Assembly (NCBI GenBank): GCA_014904985.1
Contig: MU128971.1
Span: 123,920-187,919 of the forward strand
DNA: 64,000 nucleotides
Reading direction: 5' to 3'
Source of the DNA: Hydnum rufescens UP504
Taxonomy: Eukaryota > Basidiomycota > Agaricomycetes > Cantharellales > Hydnaceae
The translations under genes and the position numbers were made by a program. The number at the start of each line of letters is the position of its first letter. Within the stretch, counting starts at the first letter, position 1. The notes below the pieces were generated by a model that worked only from the letters and a program-made list of their open reading frames with translations, did no database searches and had not been told where the DNA came from. Positions 22,353-34,830 of the stretch are shown in pieces.

Positions 22353-23974
22353 TCAGATACCCGGAACCAGGTTACGATGCTGTGGCGATCGCAGGCGGTG
22401 CGTCGATTTCTGCTTTTTAGGAACGCCACCGTCATCTGCTTCATTTGCCTTGCGTTTGTCACCACGGTCTGGTTCCCTTCCACCACGTCCACCGCCACGC
22501 CCTCCACCACGGCCGCCCCGACCCCCTCCTTTGCCACCATGACCTTTCTGAGCTTGCAGCCTATTTACGACATTTTCCACGACCCTGGCAGTGGGCTCTT
22601 GCATGCGCTTGACTACTAACTCGTGTTCTTCGTCTTCTGAGTTATTTCAACCCAAGATTGAAGTCACACCATAGACATCACACCACACAGCTACATACCT
22701 GAAATACGAGAGTATGATACTTCACCACGAATCTTCAGGAGCTTAGCTTTGACATCCTTTGTATCGTTGTCAGTAAGGGTATGAGTGAAACCCATCAGTC
22801 CATTTGTGTCTCCAACGTTGAGCTTGATATACAGTGCTTGCGAAAAGTCTTGTTCCAGATTTGACTGATGCGACAGGAATGGAATCAGATGGTGATCCTC
22901 CGGATGAATAAAGGAAAAGTTTGTGTATTTGAGCAAGGTTGGCACACTCTTTCCCAGCGCCAGTGAATTTGAGGACACTTCCTTTGGAATACTTAACATT
23001 CTCAAGATCGACGGTTCCATCTTCATTGAGGTTGATAGTCTCATCTCCGACTGAATCTGGACACCTCGAAAGTGCTTTTTCTTCGGCCGTGACATCGGTG
23101 GTCTCTTCGGATTCGGACTGTTCCTTCAAGCGAATAGCCTTTTTAGCCACCAACGCCATTTGCGAGAAGGCGTTGAATTTCCTGTTCAGGACCAGACGGT
23201 GGATTTCCGATATCCTGAGGGCTTCGGCTTCCCCTTTGATTCCTTTTTCTTCCATCTTCTTCAGGCAATACACTTCTCCAGTGAGCGGGATTAATAGTAA
23301 GGACGAAACAGGTAACGTGCCACATACTTAGACAACGCGAGGGAGTCCCCTCATTCCAAGAACGCTCTTCGGAAGATGTAGCTAGGAACCTGGTGACAGA
23401 CTCGAAGTCTGGATATTCCACGAAAACGGAGCCTGTCGAGAACAAATACTGGGAAATAAATGATACTTTACTAATACCTTAAATTTTTTGTTGTGGTCAC
23501 CTCGCAAACGAATTGCATTGACGGTTCCCCATTTAGTGAAATCTGTCTCGGGGTCTTTCTTCAGCTGGCCGTCTTTTTCATCTATGCCAAATCCCTTGCC
23601 GTATTCACATACACGGTGCTCGAAGACGTCCTTGGGAGGCTGGATTTCCGTTCAGTGACGCATGTTCTCCCCAGCCTCATGTACTTCAAGTGTGGTGCTT
23701 CTCCGGAGGGTAGCAACGATCCAAGGGAGACCCATAGACTGGTACTCTTGGAAGAGGCTACAATAGAAATGGGAACATGGTGGGATTCATTCTTGGTGTG
23801 TAGACCTCACATGTACCGTACTTGTCACAAGGCAGGTTAGAATCATGAAAGTAGAATTTGACTATAAGTCAACGATGATGATGTGGATGGGATTTTCTGG
23901 GTTCGCCTTGTTTCACTGCTGCGTGCCTTCTCCCCGTCCGCCCCACTCTCGTCCATAACTCGATCGTCTGCCAT
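22353..23974 (-). pseudogene. La/LHP1 RNA-binding protein, apparently decayed copy
   Basis: La proteins bind UUU-3' ends of Pol III transcripts through a La motif and RRM. Here are the La motif pieces (VKFYFHDSNLPCDK, then GLHTKNESHHVPISIVASS, then STTLEVHEAGENMR), the RRM (WGTVNAIRL, GSVFVEYPDFESVTRFL, YCLKKMEEKGIKGEAEAL), a second C-terminal RRM-like part (VKYSKGSVLKFTGAGKE, ALYIKLNVGDTNGLMGF), and a Gly/Arg-rich basic tail (GKGGGRGGRGGGRGGGRGGR) ending at 22353. The La motif is disrupted by a 5-base insertion after CDKY, TGA at 23807-23809 where Trp belongs, a frame change near 23770, and TGA at 23652-23654 where Arg belongs. Nonsense changes are not explained by the homopolymer problem seen elsewhere, so decay is likelier than sequencing error. 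A working copy may exist elsewhere. Confidence 0.65.
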
Positions 23975-25381
23975 TCGATATTAAACTCACTACAGAACTA
24001 AGAGTGTATCCGGAAATAGCCATATGGGGTAATCCAAATAAAGTGCGCAAGAACCGGACCAACCAAAACACACGATGACAGGCTTGGAAGTGGGAAGTGG
24101 GAGCTCTAGCGCTCATTGCTTAGTATACTTTCTCGGGATGTACCGAAGTTCCTTCAAGCGTTTGCTTGAGCTCTGATCCAACGCTCTATCGTTCTTCTCG
24201 TTGTGCGAATCTAAGTGGCTCCGCACCGATTATTCATCAGTAATATCTTATAGCAGCCTCCGATGGGTGACAGGACATCTGCTGGCTATGCAGCCTACCA
24301 TAATTAAGTCCGCAAAAATCATGGTTTTGGGGTCGCTGCGACACACGGGGTGCTGTATCCATGAGCAGAATTTCTGGAATTCAGAACGGCATGCAACTCT
24401 GAGCTCCGTTTGGGCCGTGGTAGCCCGGAGACATGTCGGTGGTAGCAGGCAATAGGATGCTTTTTCATGGTAGCCTCAGTTCAAGTTTAGCGACCTGGTG
24501 TTTGGCGGCCCTAGAGAAAAATTTTCTCGCTGGGGAACCTCTTTCTGGTAACCATATCGAGTTAATAGGGACAGAGGACATCCAGTTCTGCTATTTCCGT
24601 TGCGACAAGGAAGTCACTGTATCAGCAATAAAAGAATTAATCGCCAACAAGAGAAAAAGAGGAACGGGTACGAACCCACAGATGATGCTCAATGAAAGTT
24701 TGAGGAAGGTGATGAAGGGGAATACCATGCAACAGCGGCCACTTATCTGAATCAATATTGCGAGAAATATGAGCATTTGGAGATAGTTTGGGTGCTTAGT
24801 TCCCGAACAATTCGACTAATTCCTTTAGCCGTAATTTTAGCAATTTCGAGAATTTGGACGATTTGGAATTACTGGGGGCACCCATGCCATTGGGTGTCTG
24901 ATCGTTCGTTATTTCGCCACATTTTCCGAGCTGGATTCTATATATGGGAGGACTAACAGGAGCCCTGTTGTGATAGCATATGTGGTGGGCCCTGCACGAA
25001 GTCAACTAGAGTGTTGAGGTGAAGGGGGAACGTGTGACTTGCTTGTCCCCAGCAGCGAGTAGGCCTCAATCTTGCATCAGTATAGTCGACCTCAGATCAC
25101 TTAGGGCTCCAACGTGATTGAGTACTTTGATGCCGATGCCTCCTTCTCCCAAATTGGGGAAAACGAGTGATCCCCCTTCTAAGACGCTGAAAATTCTGGA
25201 ATTTCCCTAGCCTGGGCATGCCTTAGATATGGTGGCACGTTTCGAGCATAATGGGGGGAGAAAGTTAGGGTTGATCACGAATTTCCCACGGTGTTGAATT
25301 TATTACCTAACTCGTTTCAGGCAGTATCGTCCGGCCGTCCCACCCTTTTCTACCCTTTCCCCCACATTCCTTAAGTTCACT
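23975..25381. other. Gene-free stretch, no recognised feature
   Basis: A 105-codon plus-strand open frame at 24433-24750 has no recognisable domain. The last 100 bp upstream of 25382 are pyrimidine-rich (CCCACCCTTTTCTACCCTTTCCCCC), typical of fungal promoters. Confidence 0.45.
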
Positions 25382-27521
25382 ATGCTTTACACAGCACTTG
25401 CTGTCGCTACCCTACTGGCTTTTTCGGCAACCGCCCATCCTGTTCTTGGCAGTTTGTCGTTGATTAGACTTCCAATTTCAAAGAATCCGCATCCCTTCAC
25501 CTTCAGCTCTCTCGTGAAAGAGCGAACCCTATTACAGACCAGAAGTGGTACTGCTCCTAGCGCCAATGAAGGTTCGCTGATGCCTGGACTTTTTTTCATG
25601 GCGCTGAGCAACACCGACTTACCGATTGATCTCTGAACATTAGAAGTATCCTACATTGTCAAGTGTACGATCGGGAACGAAGCTTATGATCTCATCTTGG
25701 TATGTTTTTAGTACTTTTTAACCTCGCCGTGGTTCATCAAGTCTCCCGTACAGGATACCGGTGTAGGTCCCGCACCTCGTTTAGAATGATCAAGCTAATG
25801 TTTTTCCATCTCTCGATACCTAGTCCTCTAATACGTATGTCCTACCTCCCCCATTTTTATTTCACACCCATAACTAAGGCATCGATCGTCATAGCTGGGG
25901 TGAGCCGCGATATTCTTGTTGAACTCATTCCTTGAGACTGACTGTATACATTCCCTCACATGCCCGCCCGAAGTCGGAGTGAGTATGATAACCCGGATTA
26001 TTGAAACCGTTCGAGGCTCTATTCTGAACCTTTTTTCAGGCGACCAAACCGTACAAAGTCTCCCATACTTCTCAGAAGACCGGTGATTCTTTCAAAATCC
26101 CGTATGGGTCCGGACTTACCAGTGGGTCCCTCTACATGGATAAGGCGTGTATTTCCACAGATATTATGTCTCATCGTACATGACTAGCCTGACTTTCTGT
26201 TTTGTTTTCCAGTTCCAACTTGGGGGTTTGACTGTATCAAAGCAGCTTATTGGGGTCGCCAATCGAACCTCCGGATTCCCAGGGGTGGACGGGTTAGTAA
26301 TACATGGTTCTTATCGTTCGTTCCCTCAATCTTATTTTCTGAATCCCTTGCTTAGGATCTTTGGCGTTGGGCCTGTCGGCCTGACTAGCAAAACTGTGTC
26401 CAGTATGAAGCTAGTACCCACTGTTTTGGACAATTTGTACAAGTCGAAGAGCATCTGGTATGAGGCGCTTGGTGTTTATTTTAAACCTCTCACAGGCGAT
26501 GTAAGCCCATCATTCATACCTATCAAGTGTGTCCGCCTCTTAATGTGAGGATCGACCAGGCCACGGTCCAAACGAACGGCGAGATCACTCTCGGAGGTGA
26601 GCCAGCAGATGCCCTTCCACAGATATTATATGAGCTACAATACTTGTCGAAAGGCCATGATCCTTCTAAGTATATTGGAAAGATTACATACACACCCGTC
26701 ACCCAAGTACCCAATTACAGTAGGTACTGGGGTATCGACGTCAGTGGTGTCTCCTATGGTACGAAATCATTGTTGAAGTCGGTCCCCGCTAGTGCGTCAT
26801 TGTGTTTGATCCTCTGCTATGCTTCCTTTGATCCTCTAACGTGCATTCAGTCGTCGATACCGGCACAACTTTGATCTATATTCCTCAAAATGGTACGCAT
26901 GAAATCAGTTACGCTCTCACCTGCCCATGACTCATCTGACCTTTGGGTTCAGCCTACTACACCTTCCTCCATGATACCGAGGGGAGCACTGATCCTACCG
27001 GTCTTCCGGTTTGGGGAACAAAGCCCACGTGAGAACCAGCGGTTTCTCCCCAGATTGGGCCAACTCACCCGGGTTTTGGGCGAATTTCCAGGCAGAATTT
27101 TGTTTTCACTATCGGCGGTACCAAGTTCACACTTACTCCCAACCAATACCTGGTCCCCCAGGCTCAGTATGGTGAGAATGTATTCAAATGTCGTAATTAT
27201 AGCCGAACCTTATCTGTTCATCGTCTTTCCAGCCCACTTTGGTCTCGACAGTGGCCGGTACTTCGCGTGGATCAGTACCCTAGGACCAGTCCCGGACGGC
27301 CAACTCAGTTTTGTCATTGGTCAAAAGGTGAGCACGGGACCCCCCTCTCCTTTTGGGAAAACCCTCCTAATGATCTCTTCCGCCTCACTAAAAGTTCCTA
27401 GAACACTTCGTACGTGAATCTCCACCTAATTTCTTTAAGACGACTAGCACAATGACTATTCCCATAGTACTCTGTGTTCGACACCACTTCTCGACGCGTC
27501 GGTCTTGCCGTCGCGAGATAA
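25382..27521 (+). CDS. Secreted pepsin-type aspartic protease (peptidase A1)
   Basis: A signal peptide (MLYTALAVATLLAFSATAHP) is followed by a propeptide and a two-lobed A1 protease. The first catalytic motif, DTGSSNT, is split by introns: DTG ends at 25761, the intron begins GTAGGT and ends CTAG, and SSNT follows near 25825-25836. Downstream are IPYGSGLTSGSLY (flap region), FPGVDGIFGVGP, GEITLGG, YWGIDVSGVSYG, the second catalytic motif VVDTGTTLIYIP (near 26852-26893), and the C-terminal YSVFDTTSRRVGLAVAR with a stop at 27519-27521. About ten short introns are present. No inactivating change was found. It is a distant paralogue of the two proteases at 32-37 kb. Confidence 0.8.
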
Positions 27522-28184
27522 GCCAAGGTGGTATGCTTGCTCATCTCACTTCTTCCTTGATGTGCGAATGGACTCTTTTACGAGATATTTGGATCTAATG
27601 CACAATTTACACTCTTTTCGTTTGTTTTGCTTTCTTGGACAATTGCATGCCCTGTCATCTTTCTCCCGCTGGCGTGTGATGAGTTGCAAGTCCGCTGCCA
27701 AGGTATGGACCTTTGAAACTTGGGCTCTGATACTTGTTCCTCTGTTGGCACTGCATCTCGAAACATATGGGCGCCACTGTAGTCAAATGAATCTACGACC
27801 ATACGCAATACTAGGGGCAGTTGGCAATAGGCATAACCAGAAATCGTTCGACTGTTGCACAGTAAACTAGTGCCAAGTGAATCTGCGGGCGACCGACCTG
27901 CCGTCGTCACGACCGAGTTTGAGGAATGAATATTAAGCATCGACAGCCCGCAAAAGCCCCTGGTCCCTTGCGGCAATGTGTTCCAATCATGATGGTTGCG
28001 TCTCGGGATGTAGGGTACGTGATCCCTCTACATCGACGGCATTGAAACGACCGGAGGGGGGGGGGGCTCAATCAGGCCAGACTGAGGTGTGTGCTCAGTG
28101 TCTGGAATGGTTGCCATGAAATTATTGATCAGAATCAAACACCAGAAACCTGAAATCTACTTGCCAATCAGGATGAAGCATTGG
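27522..28184. other. Intergenic, no recognised feature
   Basis: No conserved coding sequence. A 9-base G-run lies near 28058-28067. Confidence 0.45.
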
Positions 28185-28724
28185 CTAGGATTTGAGAACC
28201 TTTGCTTCGATGCCGATGATACCCCCACCTCTCCAGTCCCAGCCGCGTAGGACAGCACGACAAACAGGACATCTCGCGGTGTTCACATCACTTGGAGAGG
28301 TCGCACGATCTCGGGCGCTGCGGAGGGCGCCAAAGAGACACGATGCACAGAGAATATGGCCACAGGGCGTGAGGGTAGCGGGTCGTGGCGGGGAGAAGCA
28401 TATAGGACAGGTGTATTGGCCCAGCGGTGTTCGAGATGGTGGCGGATCGGTTTGCGGTCGTTTCGAATCAGGTTTGAGTTCGGAAGCCACGGATGGCCCT
28501 GGCGTTCCGTCGACTGTCCCCGGATTCATACTGGGTACATCAATCTGAGTCTGTCCCAGGTATGTCGAAGATTCTCCATCGTCTACTCTTTGTCGTTTCC
28601 TCGAGCGGGACGTGGGCGAATTGCTGGGTGATCGTATTGCGTAAGGGTGGACTCCTGCAGCCGTCGGACTGGGAAAGGGGGCATCTGGGGACTCGGTAAG
28701 ATCGACAAGTTCAGGTGTAGGCAT
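28185..28724 (-). CDS. Small RING-finger protein, SUMO-targeted ubiquitin ligase-like (SLX8/RNF4 type)
   Basis: The product is 179 residues in one exon. Residues 5-12 (ELVDLTES) look like a SUMO-interacting motif with the VDLT core found in RNF4-type ligases. A basic cluster (SRSRKRQR, about 39-46) could be a nuclear signal. The C-terminal half has a C3HC4 RING: CPIC near 107-110, CGHILCASC near 123-131 and RCPVCR near 151-156, followed by a hydrophobic end. Yeast Slx8 and human RNF4 ubiquitylate SUMO-modified nuclear proteins during DNA repair. The match in layout (N-terminal SIM, C-terminal RING, small size) is what I see; the function is inferred. Confidence 0.65.
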   Translation of the reverse strand: MPTPELVDLTESPDAPFPSPTAAGVHPYAIRSPSNSPTSRSRKRQRVDDGESSTYLGQTQIDVPSMNPGTVDGTPGPSVASELKPDSKRPQTDPPPSRTPLGQYTCPICFSPPRPATLTPCGHILCASCLFGALRSARDRATSPSDVNTARCPVCRAVLRGWDWRGGGIIGIEAKVLKS

Positions 28725-30779
28725 TTGAAATTGGCTTCGGAAACATCCACATGCCAGAATGGCATTAGCCGAATCCCACTTTGGCGCTGTGCGCTACGAC
28801 ACGCACTCTTCATTCCACAGAGGGATCGGAGCACTTATTATTCAGTTGTGTGATAATGGCCTTTTTGATCTATAAACCTCCCTGCCGGTATTATGTGGCT
28901 GGCATTTGCTTGCGAGCGCATGGCCCTGTAACTTGAGGTAGTGATGGCACCTGGCCGAGTATTCAAGCCCGCACTATTCGCGTACGAAGTTGAAGCCCTT
29001 GACTCCTGCAGGCTCGAAAACCTTGATTCTCTGTCGCGGACTCACAGCATCGTTTCTACAGTGTGGACGAAGGAGGCCCATTGAGTTGAGCAAGCGTGCG
29101 GCGGCACAGCCAATGCCGACGATTCAGATATTTATTTACAGCGAAGACCACCGAATGAATATCTATATCTTAGTCAGGATAGTCAGGAGATGGATACACT
29201 TCCGAGTTTATTATTTGCATTCGCTACAACGGCTTCTACAGGGGGTCTTCATAGCGGAGGAGTCTGGCTCATGGGTATACTATTGGGTATGTGAAAGGCA
29301 ACGATACTGCCGGACCTCAATCAGGGGTGCATGTGGCCCAAGCGTAGAGTGCTCTGTATTCTGATGGGTATTCTGATGGGTATACTACAGCCGATGAGTC
29401 ATCCGAGTCTTCGAATTCTGTTCTTTTCGACGACCAAAGAGTGCGCATGGTCGATTACGATTAGCCCAATTCTACAGTGAGACAAAATATTCAATACAGT
29501 ACTATTGCCAGGGATACTTGCCGCAAAATGCTCGGCGCGCTCGATATGTCTCCGGCCCGGTCCCTTCGTCCCGGCGTTGAGTGCTCCGTAACCGTCGTTA
29601 TTAATGGCAACGGGGTTCCACATCGACTGTATACCCTATTCGGCTATTCCAAGGGGGCTGGTGTGCACTGATGAGGAAACGAAGGACTTCCACAGCATGT
29701 CCCCCGTTCCAGTGCCCCAGACGTTGGGAGCACTGCTCCCTGGTGCCTTCCAGAAGGTCCAGAGCTGTAGAGCATGTTAGGTGGCTTTCCCTGATTCGGG
29801 ACGGCAGCCGTGGCAACGGTTCACGGTCGCCAATCAACAACGAAAGATAATGATCATTCGAGACCTAGGGCGGTGTTTCCAACCTAGAAGACAAGAAGCA
29901 ATTGTCGTCCCCCAGTCCGCTCCCTTCCATTTCAAATCCAAGCGACAGCGTTTGGCCGTTACATGAAGATAGAGTCGAGTTGTCAGCGGGGCGCAAACCT
30001 GGAATATCGTCCTCTTCCTCCGATTAATATGACATGCTTTCGCTCACCTCCCGTGGAGGAGGCTCCGGAGCTCGAGGCACAGCGCTTGAGGTGTAGACAT
30101 GTAGCTATGAAGGTGGCTAAATCGAAGATCCGAGAGAGCACGATCGAAGAAGGATGGGACACCTGGGGAGTTATTGCAGGGTTATAGAAATACCAAGGCA
30201 TTATTAGTGTTCGAGAATAGTGCACACTGTCACCTCTATGGCCAACCTTTGACCTTCCCCCGATGCTCTCGTTACTATCAACGAATGCGAAGACTTTACG
30301 CGTGCTCAGGGGAACACATATTTCAATGCTTTCCCAGTGAGGGGAGACTATTCTTGAACAAATAACCACTAGTACTGTCATGACGTGTAATGCCCTCATT
30401 TTGCAGTCCAAAGCCGGGAATCGTCGTAGTGGAGCCCTGCGTGAGTAAAAATTCCTTGACGCTTACAGTCTACAGTAATGCAAGCCGGATTTATTGCCGA
30501 ATTGCCTCATAGACTCAGAGCCACTTTTAGGCAAGCAGGAGGAGAAGGGTACTTTCATGCCGGGGTAGTAGAATTGGAATACCAGTAGAACCACAGCCCT
30601 CATGGTGTGGACTTCCGGGTGGCCATGTGGACGCCTCAGAACACGCGGAGTAGGGAAAGGCTAGTTGTCAGGCGCCCTAATCGTAATCTCACCAGGCCGC
30701 TAAGCTGAAAAGGGCTTATTGTCCAGAGCAACTAGAAGACGGCGTTAGCGACTTACGCGTGTGTTTATAGTCCTAGCTA
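28725..30779. other. Long stretch without recognised genes
   Basis: Open frames on both strands (for example minus 29983-30411, 142 codons) show no known domain and overlap others. A short tandem ATTCTGATGGGT occurs near 29357-29385. The area may contain decayed genes. Confidence 0.4.
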
Positions 30780-32030
30780 TAGGCTCTTGAATTGGAGTAG
30801 AATGAACACTCGCGATCAGATTGATGTTTGCATCCGATGGATACCGGGTGGAAGAGAGAACCGTCGTCGAAGGCGATCCAGATGATTTCGGCCATGTCCG
30901 TTTGATGCGTTGGCGGGACGTCTCGCACTCTCATCTCCAGCCCAACATTTCGTCTCCATGTTGAAATGGCTTCTACGCATCCGTCGAAATCACCCATACG
31001 GGCCATCCATTCCTGGTTTGATACAACATAAATATGGGATCAAGGCTCCAAACGATGTCATACAAGGCTTCATTAATTACTCCCGGCAGTACATGCGCAT
31101 GAACTTTTGAACTGATGTTCCACTGGGTGAATGGCGCGTAACAGGAGCCCATCATTGAGGGATGCCTTGCTCTAGGATTTTGTCCTTGCAAGTCCAGGCA
31201 CCTACTTGATCATGAACGTAGGCCACTCATCGGGGACTACGCCGTTTCTCGATACTAGAATGCGGGTTGCCACCGAAAAGGAAACAGATCCTAGTTCTAT
31301 TCCTGCAGTTCTCCTGTCGCTTATTCACGGAACATCGTGTGACTTGATGATGCCCACTTGCAGCATTCCAAGAACCGCTGAGGAATATATTCGATTTTAT
31401 TCCGGCAGCTGGTCTTATCGCAGAGGATGGACTCGTACATGGCGCATATGTGCGCATAGTCTTGTCTGTCCCATGGCGATCAGAAAGATGCAATTGTATT
31501 ATGCATCTTACACACACCCTCTCTTTTCGCCCTCAATACATCACTTCCGAATGACTTCTAGGTTACCGAAGAAACTCCAAGTCCTAGGCAAGATGATAAT
31601 CTGGATATGAATTCCTCCACCTCACGAATCACGTCACCGGCGTAATAATTGGCATTCATCATCGTGCGCATGGTGCCCTTGACTTATCCAAATTAGCCAT
31701 TTTTATATTGTCAGGTTAACTTTGGTTTCAGGCCCTCCGTTTCTGAATGTGGCCTGGGCCCCGCGTGTAACGCGCACCACCCACTGACCTCGACCGGTTG
31801 CTATCGTGCCCGAACTGTAGTCGCCCAAAGCCTAACATCATCTTTCTCAAGGGAAAATTGACCGTAACCAGAAATTGAAGTCGTCATCCATCCTGGCCAA
31901 GTCTACTGCGAATGGTCCACTTGCAACCATGTGCACGTTATGACCAGCCGTTAGTCTCGCTTGAGCCAAGAAGCGCCCTCTCGGCTGATCAGGCCGAAGG
32001 TATCTTCGCGATAGCAATGCCTCGAGCCAC

Positions 32031-32036
32031 TATAAA
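32031..32036 (+). promoter_or_regulatory. TATA box of protease copy A
   Basis: TATAAA lies 50 bp upstream of the ATG at 32086. The same box is kept at the matching place in copy B. Confidence 0.6.
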
Positions 32037-32085
32037 ATGGTGGTGCTTGGTCCAATCTCCTCAGAATCCTTTCCAACGAAGAGCC

Positions 32086-33871
32086 ATGGTCCATATTGTT
32101 GTTCCCGTCGCTTTCCTTGCCTTAGCTTCACTGGTCTCTGGGACGCCCGTCGACCCTAAGGCCCGCACCGTGACAGTTCCGGTTTCAAGAAAAGTCGGCA
32201 ACCTAACTGCTGCTGAACTGGTCGTGAAGGAGAAAGCTCGCATCACTTCGTTTGGAAGATTGGCAACAACCGGGAGTCAGGCTATCACAAATGAAGATGG
32301 CAGGCGCATCAGTCTCTTTACATTACTCTCTACTGATCGCGTCTTTCGTACACAGTTACTTACGTCGCACGTGAGTTCCCCATCAATTCCATCTCAGATC
32401 AATGAGCTAAACTCCTTGATGAACCACTTGAACTAGTCACCCAGGTTGGGGATCAGAGCTTCAGCCTTATCGTTGACACGGAAGTTCCAACACCTGGGTA
32501 GGAGCTGGCACTCCTTATGTGCCAAGTTCTACGAGCACCGACACGGGTGACTCCGTCAGTGTCACGTACGGTTCCGGATCATTCAGTGGCGAGGAATACA
32601 TTGACCAGGTGAGGCTGACCAAAAGAGTTGTACGGCTTGTTGATGTCAGAATGATAACCCAGGTTACCCTTGCTGGCCTGACTGTAACCGACCAATCCAT
32701 CGGTGATGCTTTCACCAGCTCGGGCTTCAATGGGGTTGATGGGTAGGTGCCCTCGAGGAATAGATCCCCGTCTTGCTCTTTTTGACAAATGACATTCTAA
32801 TAGCATCATCGGGTTCGGTCCGGTAGACCTGACCGAAGGAACCGTTCAAGGACAGACGACAGTCCCCACCTTCATGGACAATCTACACTCCCAAGGAACC
32901 ATTGTATGCATATATATACTATCCGGTTCTCTGGTTGCATTTTTAACAGTTCCGTTTAGGCCACCGAAGTCCTCGGCGTTTACTTTCATCCAGAGAGTGG
33001 CTCCGTAAGATGGCTCTTGCTCTTTCCACGCCTTGTTACTTATTCCGACATATAGGATACTGACGATACCAACGGTGAACTCACTTTGGGTGGCACTGAT
33101 TCGACCAAATTTACCGGCACGCTTTCGTGTTTCCCAAAGTCCACCACTAGTCCCTACAGGTATGATATTGTCGAGGTCATGTACAATCGTGAGATACTGA
33201 TAGATTCCTAAAGTTTGTATTGGGGTGTTACCGTCGCGTCGGTCACCTATGGGTCCACTACCTTGGCGACTTCAGTCCACGCGATTGTGGACACTGTGAG
33301 TCCCGCCGTAATCTTATTGTACATTCATGGGGTACTCATGGCTTTATTGTAGGGAACCACGCTTATTTACATTCCAACCAGCGCCTATAACTCATTCTTG
33401 AGTGCTACAGGAGGTTCGACGGATCCAAACACTGGTCTTGCTATCTTCAGCACGCAGCCAACGTACGTGTTCCTATGTTTATTTCTGATCATTGCACACT
33501 TGTTGAGGCTTCTGGAAGTGGAACATTTACCATCAAGCTTGGTTCTGTCTCCTACCCACTGACCCCGGCTCAGTACCTCATTCCCCAGGCACAATATTCT
33601 GTCTTTGGTCTCGATTCTCGATTCTTTTATGCTTGGGTATGCGGTATCTCCCTTTGCTGTGGAATTCATGCTTCACTGCCTTCAACATAGATCAACGATG
33701 GTGGCAGCGTGGCCTCCAACATCAATTTCATCATTGGCCAGAAGTTCTTGGAGAACTACGTGCGTATCTCTCAAAATGTGTGTGCTATACCCTCTTATTT
33801 TATCCATTGGACTGTAGTACTCGGTCTATGATACCACCAACTCTCGATTGTGCTTTGCCACTCGCGCTTAA
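32086..33871 (+). pseudogene. Pepsin-type aspartic protease, copy A, frameshifted in the active site
   Basis: It starts MVHIVVPVAFLALASLVSG (signal peptide), with a propeptide rich in basic residues. The first active-site motif reads IVDT and then shifts. The sequence is GACACGGAAGTTCC where the sister copy B has one more G, so the frame of DTGS is lost at about 32480. Reading on in the corrected frame gives a normal protease: VTYGSGSFSGEEY, FNGVDG, GELTLGG, YWGVTVASVTYG, the second active site AIVDTGTTLIYIPTSAY (split by an intron), NFIIGQKFLENYYSVYDTT and a stop at 33869-33871. About eight introns are present. Because single-base homopolymer losses are seen in other genes of this window, the break could be a sequencing error. 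Confidence 0.7.
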
Positions 33872-33971
33872 CAAGATATACTCGGGATCCTTTTTGTTCG
33901 CTCCTGAGAATTTCCTTGACTCATCTGTATTTTTGTGGTTCCTGAAATTTGTATGCACGCGACCGTTTATT

Positions 33972-34735
33972 CGAAAGCAGAATAAGCAAGTATGAGTATG
34001 AATATGAATACGAATTAGGATCCGCAAGTGTGTTTCTGTTCAGTTGTCACAACGGAAGCGCAGGGCTGGGCATTATTCGGTGAGCCGCTTAGAACAGGAA
34101 AACGCGTATAAACGAGTAAGCAATGAACGAACATAGCGCCACAGTTTGAGGAGTGGAAATCAGACTGTGGCCCCCTTGAGAAGTCCCACGATGATGATGG
34201 CACTGCAACGTTCATTTATAAGTAACCCCTTTTGGCTCATTCTGACCTTGGGTGTTAAAGGTTCAAGAGTATTGTCCGGCAAAAGGATGGTGTTGTTCTG
34301 CAAAGGAAGTACTGTCAAAATGCCGGTGCTGTGCTTAAATATGACATGGGGCACTTTGGAAATTATTTACAATACCTTGTGCATCATTTAGAGTACTTTT
34401 AGTCTTGGTAAAATTCTTACTATAGAAATTTTCTTGGCCTCCGATTTTGACCACGTGACTTCCCCTTGCACCAGAAGCGAACGATGTGAAATTGAAAATA
34501 TCCTACCGATTCAATTACAGTACAGTAGTGCTGAAAGGCTTCCCAAGTTGTGAATTGTGCGTGGCTGTGAGGGTGGTCCTGCGGGAACGCCGCAAAAACT
34601 GTATGCTAGCTGCCTGGTAGCAGCCATGGTAGCCTGAAAGCAACCACCTCAGGTCCATCAAGACACGCGGGAGCTCGCCTACATTTGAGGAGTACGCTCA
34701 TAACAATAAAGGTTATCTTTAGCACTTCTCAAATA
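33972..34735. other. Spacer between the arms of the inverted duplication
   Basis: This 764-bp stretch has no recognised gene. The segment 34660-34735 resembles 63466-63530 (GAGCTCG-CTACATTT-AGG followed by AATAAAG), so it may hold a dispersed repeat fragment. Confidence 0.5.
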
Positions 34736-34830
34736 AACGGTCGCATGCATACAAATTTCAGGAACCACAAAAATACAGATGAGCCAAGGGGTTCTCAGAA
34801 GCGAACAAAAAGGATCCCGAGTATATCTTG

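Larger units (their letters stand above)
30780..33971 (+). repeat. Left arm (A) of a large inverted duplication
   Basis: This arm matches the reverse complement of 34736-37940. Matches cover the protease gene, its TATA region and at least 1.2 kb of upstream DNA (for example the 31206-31610 stretch against 37107-37433). The protease 3' half is nearly identical, including introns. The upstream part is clearly more diverged. The outer end is approximate. Confidence 0.8.
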
